Assembly (NCBI GenBank): GCA_029259635.1
Contig: JAJDEU010000043.1
Coordinates: 62,001-126,000 of the forward strand
DNA: 64,000 nucleotides
Source of the DNA: Planctomycetota bacterium
GTDB lineage: Bacteria; Planctomycetota; UBA1135; GCA-002686595
Reading direction: 5' to 3'
In this document: positions 1 through 7,739 of the stretch, in pieces
How positions within the stretch are numbered: the first letter of the stretch is position 1
Layout: each line of letters starts with the position of its first letter
Program-made: the position numbers and the translations under genes
The notes under the pieces: model-generated
The model's input: the letters and a program-made list of their open reading frames with translations, nothing else
Database searches by the model: none
What the model was told of the DNA's origin: nothing

Positions 1-2666
1 AACTGCCGCAGTCCTTCAAGGGATTGTTGTGTCTTTGAATCTTCGACAAGTGGATCGACCGAGATGGTGTAGTCCCCGGGAAATGCGAGCTCGAGCTCGT
101 ATCGTCCCGATTCATCGGTAGTAGCGCGAACCGTCTTCGCCGCCACGCCGTCGTGTTGTGGCTCGAACTCGACGCTGGCCGACAGCGGATTGCCTCGAAG
201 AGTCACACGTCCGCTCACCGCTACGGGATCGCCGAGCCCCTCGACGACGCCGCCTAAGACAAGGTGAGTCGCTTCTCCCTCAAACAACTCGACCTCCGCG
301 TAGAGCCGACGATTTCCGCGGTCATAGCTCTGCTCAATAACGAAGTCCTCATCCATGTAGTCGGCAGCATCCGGCTGACGCGTGGCGGGCCATGCCGTGA
401 CGGTAACCGTTCCCGGCGTTTGGCCCTCGAACTCGGCCCAGCCGTTCGAATCGACACGAGAGGAATTGGAGATCTGGCCTCTAAACGTATTCACTCGCTG
501 ATGCCCCCGAACTCTCACCGAGTAGTCCTCCACGGGTGAACCCTCCGAATCGAGAACTTCGACGGTCAAGGTCGCGCCCTCGCGCAGACGAATCGTGACG
601 CCGGACAGGAGCTCTCCGGGGAATACCTCAAAAGGAGTCTTTGCCGAACTCACCCAGCTCTCGTGTTCCGCGACCAAGGAGATTTCGCCCGGCTGCAATT
701 GGTTGAAGGTGAACTCTCCGCGCCCGTTCGTTCGAACCTTGATGGGCGCTTGCACTTCAGCGAGCAACAGATCGACGGTCTCGGTGGAGTTCATGCTGAG
801 CGAAATTTCGGTTCCCGGAACAGCCGCCCCTCTCGGATCGACGACGACGCCCGAGATTCCGCCGAATCCAAGAACCTCGATTTGAAGCGGCGGCGTACTG
901 AAGTCGATCGGTAAGCGAAAACCAAGCGGGGTCGAGCTCGCGAATCCCTCCGCGATTGCCGACACCGTGTAATCGCCTTCATCCAATCGTTCGATGCGAA
1001 AGCTCCCGTCCTCGGTGCTAAAGGAACGCTCGGATTCCTGATCCTTCCTCATCCAAACCGTCATCATGCTGCCGGCGCCATCATCGGCCCGCACCTGAAG
1101 CTCAAAGTCCTGCACCGGGTTTCCTTCCGCGTCTTTCACGAAGCCCGTCAAGAGCGGCTTCTCATCGAGCACGAGCCGCAGCTCTTCATCCTCGCTCGCC
1201 TTCACCCCGTCCATCCGGGCCATGCCCTCCACCCAGCGACCTCCGCTCTTGCGCGAAGCCCAAGCCCATATCGAACTCGCGCGACGCTTCAGACCGCCGA
1301 CCTCGAACTGCCCCGCTTCATCCGTCTCGGCGGTGCCGTACCGCGAGCGCCAGCTCGCATCCAGTCCCCCGGTCTTTTCCGTCGAGTCTCGCCCGACTTC
1401 AACGACGGCACCCGCGACGGGCGTGCCGTCCGGCCAGACGACGGTTCCGCGCAGAGCCCGACCTCTGCGCATTTTGAACAGGATGTCCGTCTCTTCGGCG
1501 CCGGGCTCCAACTCGAGCTTCTTCCGGATGGGCTTCCGGTACCCGTCGAGCTCCGCCGTCAACCGAACTTCACCCGGCGCGACGCCGTAGAGATCAAAGC
1601 TCCCATCGCCCCGACTCAAACTCTCCCGGGTTGCGAGCTTCGTCCGTTCGAACGCAACGTCATCGGAAGAGTTCATCACCACCAACCGTGCTCCGAGCAG
1701 CGGTTTGCCCGACGGATTCTCGACACGTCCCGAGAGGTGAGCGCCGCGCACCAAGTTGATCTCCAATTCAAGCTCTTCTCCGGGCACCAGCTCCAGAGAA
1801 TCCGAAACCGCCGAGGCCAAACGCGGCGGGTGCGAGACCAGAGTCCAGTCCACATTGGGATCGACACCGCGGAGCTCGAATTTGCCGTCGGCTGAGACCC
1901 GTGTCCGATGAAAAGCTGCAACACCTTCGCCTCCGTCCAGGTCGAAGAACGCGGGCATGTTCGTGTCCCGAAGAGCGGTGAGGTAAACCACGCCGCCCGT
2001 AAACTCGAGCTCGACGGGGCTCGCGTTCGCTTCGGCAATCCACTGCCCTTTGACGCTCGAACCGAGTAAGGGAGCGAGATCGGCGTAGGTCACCGGCCCT
2101 TCGAGCTTCACAGCCTGGGGCTCTGCGAGGTACATGATGCTCGAGTCGATCTCCAGGTAAGCCCACTCGGTGTCCTTCGAACAAGCGACGCGAAAGCTTC
2201 CATCCGACTGGAAGCGAGCGCGATACAAGACTTCCGTCTCCTCCGTCGGTGCGCTCTCCTCACGAGTGATCATCCGAAACAATGCCCGCGAGGCGCGCTT
2301 TCGATCCGGACTCGCCACCGAGAGGGCCACGGCGGTCTCATCCCAAATCGCTCCTTCGGGAAGAATCAAGCGCCCCTCGATCCAACGCAATTGATCCTCG
2401 GGAACATCCGCGAGCGCCCCGGTCGCATCGACCTGTCTACCCTCGCCCACCCGACTCTCGGCGCGCCCGATCTCTCCCGTGGGCGCGATCGAATCCGGTC
2501 GTTTGAGCTCCGTATTCGGCGGGCTCCAAGATTCGCCCGCATTGACCTCGGGCAGCGCGAGAAGTTCGTTGCCCTCGTCCACCGGATCGCTGAGAGCGAA
2601 CCAGACAATTCCGATGGCCACTCCGGCGAGCAGCCCAAATAGCGAGAGCACATGAGACTTGCGCAT
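1..2666 (-). CDS. Large surface protein with repeated carboxypeptidase-regulatory-like domains (3' end cut)
   Basis: The reading frame opens at an ATG with a strong Shine-Dalgarno (GGAGG about 5 nt upstream) and stays open for about 888 codons to the window edge, so the C-terminus is missing. An N-terminal hydrophobic segment (about residues 6-24, MRKSHVLSLFGLLAGV...) is a signal peptide or membrane anchor. The rest is a tandem series of beta-sandwich modules with the recurrent patterns 'G.V.D..G.PV.GA.V' and 'T...G.F.l..l.pG.y.l.a', typical of carboxypeptidase-regulatory-like or Cna-B-like domains. Such proteins are usually exported and form surface or periplasmic scaffolds; the specific partner is unknown. 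No catalytic domain is visible in the part present. No neighbour lies close on the same strand, so it is probably monocistronic. Confidence 0.85.
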   Translation of the reverse strand, partial: MRKSHVLSLFGLLAGVAIGIVWFALSDPVDEGNELLALPEVNAGESWSPPNTELKRPDSIAPTGEIGRAESRVGEGRQVDATGALADVPEDQLRWIEGRLILPEGAIWDETAVALSVASPDRKRASRALFRMITREESAPTEETEVLYRARFQSDGSFRVACSKDTEWAYLEIDSSIMYLAEPQAVKLEGPVTYADLAPLLGSSVKGQWIAEANASPVELEFTGGVVYLTALRDTNMPAFFDLDGGEGVAAFHRTRVSADGKFELRGVDPNVDWTLVSHPPRLASAVSDSLELVPGEELELEINLVRGAHLSGRVENPSGKPLLGARLVVMNSSDDVAFERTKLATRESLSRGDGSFDLYGVAPGEVRLTAELDGYRKPIRKKLELEPGAEETDILFKMRRGRALRGTVVWPDGTPVAGAVVEVGRDSTEKTGGLDASWRSRYGTAETDEAGQFEVGGLKRRASSIWAWASRKSGGRWVEGMARMDGVKASEDEELRLVLDEKPLLTGFVKDAEGNPVQDFELQVRADDGAGSMMTVWMRKDQESERSFSTEDGSFRIERLDEGDYTVSAIAEGFASSTPLGFRLPIDFSTPPLQIEVLGFGGISGVVVDPRGAAVPGTEISLSMNSTETVDLLLAEVQAPIKVRTNGRGEFTFNQLQPGEISLVAEHESWVSSAKTPFEVFPGELLSGVTIRLREGATLTVEVLDSEGSPVEDYSVRVRGHQRVNTFRGQISNSSRVDSNGWAEFEGQTPGTVTVTAWPATRQPDAADYMDEDFVIEQSYDRGNRRLYAEVELFEGEATHLVLGGVVEGLGDPVAVSGRVTLRGNPLSASVEFEPQHDGVAAKTVRATTDESGRYELELAFPGDYTISVDPLVEDSKTQQSLEGLRQ

Positions 2667-3047
2667 TCAATCCTCCAAAAGTCCGAGAAGTCCGGTCGCG
2701 GCGAGCCATCCAGTAACGAGCAGGCGACTCAATGATCCTACTCGAAGGGGCGAAGGTCCTCCGCTCCTACGCGCCGGCCCCCGATTAGATTTACGCAGCG
2801 GTGGAGATTTGGTGTGGCGAGTGCGCTGTGAGCTCGCATCAAAACTCCCTCTCCCTCCCCGATTCCCCTTACGAGCGCAGGAAAGGGTCCGTGATCGGCC
2901 CGAGCCACCGGGCTCGTCGAGCGAGCAGCGGGCCGCTCCTTGCGGAACCTAAGCGATCCGAAGGCCTTACGGGCTTTCAACCGACCGCCCAACAAGATCG
3001 CCCAGGCCACTATTACTCGGACAGCGGAGTGGCTGTAGGATTTCTCT
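2667..3047. other. Intergenic region between divergent genes
   Basis: About 380 bases separate the divergent starts of the surface protein and the DoxX-like gene. The short frames here overlap on both strands and show no motif, hydrophobic segment or good ribosome binding site, so I call no gene. It must hold promoters for both flanking genes, but I cannot point to convincing -35/-10 elements. Confidence 0.5.
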
Positions 3048-3545
3048 ATGTCCCGACCTGAAGCAAAGAGCAACCGCACCAACTGGTCCTTGGTTCTTGT
3101 CCGCCTAACCGTCGCGCTCTTGCTCTTGACCCAAGGCTGGGCCGCGGTTCAAGCGGGTTCTCCCGACGGCGGTGACCTCCAGGGAAGCATCAGCGCTCGC
3201 CTCGCCGATCAAGACGGGCTGATTGAATGGTGGGGAGAGACGGTCCTGCTCAACAACCCCGAGGGCGCCGCTTTTCTCTGGCGCTGGGGGCTCTTCCTAC
3301 TCGGCCTGCTCTTGACCCTCGGAGCCCTGACTCGTCCCGCGGGACTCTTCGCAGCCTTCCTGATGATCAACGCGTGGGCCTATGGTCCCGCCGATCTCTC
3401 CGAGACTTTCCTGCTCGCCGTCGCCTGCTGCCTTTCAGCATCGATCTCCGGATCCGGGCGCTACTTCGGATTGGATTCGATCTTCGACCATCACTTTCCG
3501 AGTTGGCTCACTTGGGTTCGAACCGCTCGTTCACCGTTCGGATAA
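3048..3545 (+). CDS. DoxX-like integral membrane protein
   Basis: A 165-residue protein with about four hydrophobic helices (roughly residues 14-32, 74-94, 97-115 and 120-136). The N-terminal pattern 'LVLVRLTVALLLLTQGWAAV' and the middle pattern 'GLLLTLGALTRPAGLFAAFLM' resemble the DoxX/DoxD family of small quinone-associated or redox-associated membrane proteins. The ATG is preceded by AGGA at about 7 nt. It stands alone on its strand and is followed by a GC-rich hairpin. The precise function is not known for most family members. I am fairly sure of the family and not of any reaction. Confidence 0.75.
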   Translation: MSRPEAKSNRTNWSLVLVRLTVALLLLTQGWAAVQAGSPDGGDLQGSISARLADQDGLIEWWGETVLLNNPEGAAFLWRWGLFLLGLLLTLGALTRPAGLFAAFLMINAWAYGPADLSETFLLAVACCLSASISGSGRYFGLDSIFDHHFPSWLTWVRTARSPFG

Positions 3546-3555
3546 GAACGGCGGG

Positions 3556-3579
3556 CACCGGCGGTCCTTTGTGCCGGTG
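3556..3579. terminator. GC-rich hairpin between convergent genes
   Basis: A perfect 7-bp stem (CACCGGC / GCCGGTG) with a 10-base loop lies 10 bases after the DoxX-like stop codon and before the convergent pheA stop. There is no T-run, so it is only a probable terminator. Confidence 0.45.
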
Positions 3580-3657
3580 AAAGATCGACACCGAGCGCTG
3601 GTCATCGGTTCGACTCTTCTCGCGGGTCGCCGTGGACCTCTCTGAATTTCGCCGTGA

Positions 3658-4479
3658 CTACGGGCGCCAAGAACCGAGGAACCGTTGCGGCGAATTCTCC
3701 GCGCGCGGCCCCGCGATCTCTAGCCCACTGCCGGGCGCATGATCGAACTCGACAAGGAAGCGAGCCCCATCTTGCGAACCGAGAAACGGCGAGCGAGTCC
3801 GCATTGCGCCGAGTGACTCCAACTGAATCCGAAGAGTTTTGAGCACTCTGGGCTCCGAGACCGGGCCGAGCAATACCGCCGTTCGGGTACCACCCGTGCC
3901 GGGATTCGCGTCCCCGATTTCTGCCTTCGGTCCGATGACATAGAACCGCGTGCGGTTGTCGGGACGATCCGACAAGCCTTCGGCGAGAATCGAGAGCCCA
4001 TAACGATCCGACAAGTTCCGACTGCCCAGAACGGCCATTCCCTGGGAACGACTCTCCGCCAACTCTTGGGCCGCTTGGCCGGTATCGGCAGCGGGTCGCG
4101 TACTCACGCCGACACCTTTCAGCCAATCCCTGCACTGCGACAACGCGCTCTGATGAGAGGTCACCAGAGCAATGTCTTCCAGACGAGCACCGGGAACACC
4201 GATCAGGCAGTGCCGAATCGGAAGCTCGACCTCACCGGCAACTCCCAGATCCGAGTAGTCGGACAGCGCTTCGACGATCCCGTCAAAAAAGCCCGTCACG
4301 GTGTTCTCGACGGGAACGACCGCCTGTTGGGCTCGGCCACTCGAGACCGCCTCAAGGGCTTCGCTCGAGGATCGGCAGGTCAGGGTCAGCGCTTTGGAAC
4401 CGAAGAATCGAAGTGCTGCTTCTTCGCTGTATGCGCCGGGAGCGCCACTGAAGGCGATGGGGAGTTTGCTGGGTACCAT
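3658..4479 (-). CDS. pheA: Prephenate dehydratase
   Basis: Converts prephenate to phenylpyruvate in phenylalanine biosynthesis (cytoplasmic). The 273-residue protein is the monofunctional length, with no chorismate mutase domain. Family motifs are clear: 'GAPGAYSEEAA' near the N-terminus, 'VPVENT' at 55-60, and the catalytic 'NRTRF' at 175-179. A C-terminal ACT-like region (about 199-270) follows. The phenylalanine-binding ACT signatures (GALx and ESRP) are poorly preserved: the corresponding stretch reads 'LKTLRIQLESLGAMRTRSP'. Feedback inhibition may therefore be altered; that is inference. The ATG at 4479 gives the expected N-terminus but has a weak Shine-Dalgarno. No other aromatic pathway gene is adjacent. 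Confidence 0.92.
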   Translation of the reverse strand: MVPSKLPIAFSGAPGAYSEEAALRFFGSKALTLTCRSSSEALEAVSSGRAQQAVVPVENTVTGFFDGIVEALSDYSDLGVAGEVELPIRHCLIGVPGARLEDIALVTSHQSALSQCRDWLKGVGVSTRPAADTGQAAQELAESRSQGMAVLGSRNLSDRYGLSILAEGLSDRPDNRTRFYVIGPKAEIGDANPGTGGTRTAVLLGPVSEPRVLKTLRIQLESLGAMRTRSPFLGSQDGARFLVEFDHAPGSGLEIAGPRAENSPQRFLGSWRP

Positions 4480-4697
4480 GGTTATTAAGGGCGTGGGGAC
4501 CTCGCTTGTATCGACCCGGCTCTCCCCCGCTCTTAAACCTGGAAGCCCCCCTCCGCGAATTTAGCTCTTCAAATTCAGCCGCGGACTTTCGAGAGGGCCG
4601 TGCGCGGTCCGGTGGCGACCTCCGCTCGTTGCCAAGATCTGGCCCGGAATCGTCCGTTGAGCTTTAGAGCCCCAGAGGCGCGTGCTAATTTGGCCCT

Positions 4698-5432
4698 ATG
4701 ACCGCGCCCCGTTCCGCTGACGCCAACCCCCACTCCGAGCCACCGGGACTTCATCCCGGATTCGAGACGGGCGCTCGGCTGTGGCTCCTGCGTCACGCCG
4801 AGGTGCGAGAGGATTACCAAGGGCGAGCTTACGGCAACAGCGATGTCCCCCTCTCGGAGAGCGGCCGGGTGGATACGCTCCGGTTAGCGGAGGCCTACGG
4901 GCAGATGGAGCTTGCGACCGTCGTGAGTTCTCCGCTGTCGAGAGCCCGCCTTCTCGCCGAAGGCATCGCCGATCAATCCGGGGCTCCGCTGGTGATCGAA
5001 CCCGGCCTCGCGGAAATCGATCGCGGCTCTTGGCAAGGCCAGCCCGTTGCCGATCTGCCGTCCGAGCAGGTGACCGGATTTTACGCCGACCCGTGGACTT
5101 GGCGGGAGCACGGGGGCGAAAACGACGCTCAACTACTCGCGCGAGTATGGCCGGTTGTCACGGAGCATGTAGCTCGGCATGCGAACCGCGAGCTCCTATT
5201 TGTCGCCCACTACAATGTTATTCGGGTCATTGCTGCCTATGCACTGGGCGTTCGCTCGAGCAAGTCATTCGCCTTTCGAATCGACCCCGGACGCGCCGCG
5301 CTCTTGACCGACGTCCGCGCCGAACCCGCAGAGACTCGCACCGAAATTCCTCAGACGAGCGGCTGGCTGCTCGGCCATTCCAATGTCTCCGATCCGCATG
5401 CCATAGTCGGCCTAAGAGAAGAGCTGGCATGA
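4698..5432 (+). CDS. Histidine phosphatase superfamily protein (phosphoglycerate mutase / CobC-like)
   Basis: A 244-residue protein with the N-terminal phosphate-pocket motif 'LRHAEVREDYQGRAYG' (LRHxE; about residues 30-45) carrying the phospho-acceptor histidine. 'SSPLSRAR' follows at about 78-85, with a central acidic 'EIDRGSWQG' and a second histidine in 'VAHYNVIRV'. The usual H-G-G after the second histidine is H-Y-N here. The layout matches alpha-ribazole phosphatase/GpmB-like enzymes, but no cobalamin gene is nearby, so the substrate is unknown. Its stop overlaps the ATG of the downstream glycosyltransferase (ATGA), so the two are probably translated together; a sugar-phosphate substrate would fit. 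Confidence 0.85.
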   Translation: MTAPRSADANPHSEPPGLHPGFETGARLWLLRHAEVREDYQGRAYGNSDVPLSESGRVDTLRLAEAYGQMELATVVSSPLSRARLLAEGIADQSGAPLVIEPGLAEIDRGSWQGQPVADLPSEQVTGFYADPWTWREHGGENDAQLLARVWPVVTEHVARHANRELLFVAHYNVIRVIAAYALGVRSSKSFAFRIDPGRAALLTDVRAEPAETRTEIPQTSGWLLGHSNVSDPHAIVGLREELA

Positions 5433-6619
5433 AAGTTCTCTTCGTCTGCCCCTTCTTCCCGTGGCCACTCAATTCTGGTGGGAAGATCCGCACCTACAAT
5501 CTCATTCGCACGCTCGGTCGAACCGTCGAGATTCATCTGCGTGCCATCACGGAACCGGGTACGAGCCGCGAAGGCATCGAGCAGCTCGCGGGTACTTGTG
5601 CCAGCATCAAGCTGTTCGACCGCGTCCGCCCCGGCCGCGTCATGCGCTGGTCGCGGCCAAAACTAGAGCGCTGGTTTTATTCCCCGGCGCTTCGCCAAGC
5701 GCTCGCACAAGACTTGCGCGACAGCTACTTCGACGTCGTCCATTTGGACGAACTGCTTCTTGCGCGAACTCTTCCATCCGTCCCCGGCGTGCCTGTTGTT
5801 CAGCACCATCACAAACTCGATACGGTTCTCTACGACGATCTCTCCGGTCACAAAGGACTCCATCGTCACTTCGATCTCTGGAAATTGCACCGACTCGAAT
5901 CTGAGTCCGCTCGGCGTTACGCCTGGCACGTCGTCTGCGGAGAGAATGACGCGAAGATTCTCGGGAGTCGATACAGCGGCCTGAAGTTTGGAGTCGTGCC
6001 GAGTGGAATCGATCCGGACTACTTCAAGCCGCGAGAACCCGCGGCCCCCCGCACCTCGCGGCGATTGCTCTATCTGGGCACTCTCTCCTACGGACCCAAC
6101 ATCGATGCCGTTCGACGCTTTGTCTCGAACGGCCTTCCAAAGCTTCGCGAACGGCATCCAGATCTTGAACTCGACTTGGTCGGCGCCGGCGCGACGCGCG
6201 AGATCTTGGACCTCCACGGCCACGGCGGAGTCAACGTCATCGGCGGAGTCCCCGACGTTCGCCCGTACTTGGAAGGTGCCACCATGATGGTCGTTCCCCT
6301 TCGAATCGGCGGCGGAACCCGGCTCAAGATCGTCGAAGCTCTCTCGATGGGCTGCCCCGTTGTGTCCAGTGCCATCGGCGCGGAAGGACTCGACTTAGTG
6401 GACGGAGAGCACTTGCGAATGACCTCCACCGAAGAGGAGCTCGAGCAAGCCGTGCTGCATCTTCTCGACAATCCCGTGGAAGCGCGTGCTATGGCGGAGC
6501 GCGGTCAGCAGCGCGCACGGGAAGCTTTCACATGGGAAATTCTCTCCCAGCACCTACTCGCCTTTTGGCAGCGAGTTCACGACGAGTCTGAGATTCCCCA
6601 AAGCCAAGTGATGACCTAG
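5429..6619 (+). CDS. GT4-family glycosyltransferase (exosortase-system sugar-transferase-like)
   Basis: Cytoplasmic or membrane-associated sugar transferase of about 396 residues with a GT-B fold. The start is the ATG overlapping the upstream stop (ATGA); it gives the classical beginning 'MKVLFVCPFFPWPLNSGGKI'. The frame is open further upstream, but that part is antisense-like noise over the phosphatase gene. The donor-binding half holds 'RLLYLGTLSYGPNIDA' and 'VPLRIGGGTRLKIVEALSMG', the latter carrying the conserved acidic residue that contacts the nucleotide sugar. The G-G-T-R-L-K-x-x-E-A form is typical of the sugar transferases associated with exosortase/polysaccharide systems. No exosortase is in the window. 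Donor and acceptor are unknown. Confidence 0.88.
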   Translation: MKVLFVCPFFPWPLNSGGKIRTYNLIRTLGRTVEIHLRAITEPGTSREGIEQLAGTCASIKLFDRVRPGRVMRWSRPKLERWFYSPALRQALAQDLRDSYFDVVHLDELLLARTLPSVPGVPVVQHHHKLDTVLYDDLSGHKGLHRHFDLWKLHRLESESARRYAWHVVCGENDAKILGSRYSGLKFGVVPSGIDPDYFKPREPAAPRTSRRLLYLGTLSYGPNIDAVRRFVSNGLPKLRERHPDLELDLVGAGATREILDLHGHGGVNVIGGVPDVRPYLEGATMMVVPLRIGGGTRLKIVEALSMGCPVVSSAIGAEGLDLVDGEHLRMTSTEEELEQAVLHLLDNPVEARAMAERGQQRAREAFTWEILSQHLLAFWQRVHDESEIPQSQVMT

Positions 6620-7059
6620 CGGGCCTCCGCGAGAAGGCGTTTCGGCGCCGGAGGATTCGCCTCAATCGCGACTTCTGCTCTGCGACTGTGGGCGCCGAGC
6701 CGGTGGGATCTCACCCGCTCTCGAAGGTCGAGGCAACGGGAACGGGAATTCTTTGCTTGGTCGGAGGGCGGCTAAGCCTCTGAGCCGCCGCGGAACGGCC
6801 CCCCGCTATGAGGAGCCGGAAAAGAACCAGGTCAAGAGTAGCGGACAGTCTTCAGAACGCGCCTGAGCACGTCCGATACTCCGCAGGTACGCGGACTATG
6901 CATCGCGCTTCGTTCTCGAGAGATCGACTCCAGCGGCCTGTGCTGACGAAACCAAACGGAGCCTACAAGCCGCACCGCATATCCCGATCCACTCTGCGCA
7001 CGCTGGTTCACAGCGCAGCTCTCGCGCAGCCTTCACCGACCGAATCCGACTCGTTCAAG
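6620..7059. other. Non-coding stretch upstream of the DUF2959-like lipoprotein gene
   Basis: About 440 bases. The lipoprotein frame is open upstream to 6808, but that extension is basic, low in hydrophobic residues and would bury the signal peptide, so I treat it as non-coding. No RNA gene or convincing promoter is recognised. Confidence 0.5.
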
Positions 7060-7710
7060 ATGGCCAATCAAACCCTGCTTCGCACGCTCGTCCTCGCTCC
7101 TCTTCTCATCGCCGGATCTTGCCAAGCGGTGTACCTCGGTACGCTCGAGAAATTCGGCTACGAAAAGCGCGAGATCCTTCACGAGAGGATCGAAGCCGCC
7201 GGTGAGTCCATCATCGTTTTCGAGCAGCGCTTGAAGGAGACCTTCGCCGTTTACAGTGAAGCCATTCACCAAGAAGGTGGCGACCTCCTCTCGATTCAAA
7301 AGCGCTTCTCGAACTTCTACGACTCGACCGAAGATGCTTCCAGTGATTTAGCCTCGCGCATCGACAAGATCCAGTCGGTCGCGAACCCGATGTTCGAGCA
7401 GTGGAGCGATGAGACCGGGGAAATCATGGACTCCGAGTTGCGGCTCAAGAGCAGAGCGAACAATACGCAAGCCCTCGTGCGCTATAACGAACTGCTGCGC
7501 TCCATGCGCGCGGTTCAAGCGAAGACGGACCCGCTCTTGACCCGCCTTCGGGATCACGTCCTCTTCATGAAGCTCAACGTTCACCCGAACGCCTACGCCT
7601 CCCTTCGCAAGACCGAGAAGGGCTTCCTGGCCGACTTCGACGAAGCCTCCAAAGCGATGAACGCAACCTACGAAGACGTTCAGGACTTCCTGAAGTTCAT
7701 CGCGTTCTAG
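7060..7710 (+). CDS. DUF2959-like lipoprotein
   Basis: About 216 residues. The chosen ATG gives a lipoprotein signal peptide, 'MANQTLLRTLVLAPLLIAGSC', with the lipobox cysteine at residue 21; the longer upstream frame would add 84 implausible residues. The mature protein is alpha-helical and charged, with heptad-like spacing ('ERIEAAGESIIVFEQRLKETF', 'LRDHVLFMKLNVHPNAYASL'), as in the DUF2959 family of small coiled-coil envelope proteins of unknown function. The N-P-N/H-P-N-A segment near residue 170 and the C-terminal helix fit that family. It is monocistronic, and its stop codon lies within a hairpin shared with the convergent gene. Confidence 0.78.
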   Translation: MANQTLLRTLVLAPLLIAGSCQAVYLGTLEKFGYEKREILHERIEAAGESIIVFEQRLKETFAVYSEAIHQEGGDLLSIQKRFSNFYDSTEDASSDLASRIDKIQSVANPMFEQWSDETGEIMDSELRLKSRANNTQALVRYNELLRSMRAVQAKTDPLLTRLRDHVLFMKLNVHPNAYASLRKTEKGFLADFDEASKAMNATYEDVQDFLKFIAF

Positions 7711-7739
7711 CCCGCATGATTCATGACCACGCGGGCTAG
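7707..7739. terminator. Bidirectional hairpin containing both stop codons
   Basis: A perfect 9-bp inverted repeat (CTAGCCCGC / GCGGGCTAG) with a 15-base loop. The TAG of the plus-strand lipoprotein gene (7708-7710) is in the left arm, and the TAG of the minus-strand glycosyltransferase (7736-7738) is in the right arm. The loop holds a further small ATGA/TCAT pairing. It probably serves as a shared terminator; there is no U-tract. Confidence 0.55.

Noticed and set aside
2667-3047. Several short frames on both strands
   Set aside because: Arginine/proline-rich with no ribosome binding site; probably promoter DNA between divergent genes.
4781-5428. Upstream extension of the glycosyltransferase frame
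   Set aside because: Arginine-rich, lies out of frame within the phosphatase gene; the ATGA overlap start at 5429 gives the proper GT N-terminus.
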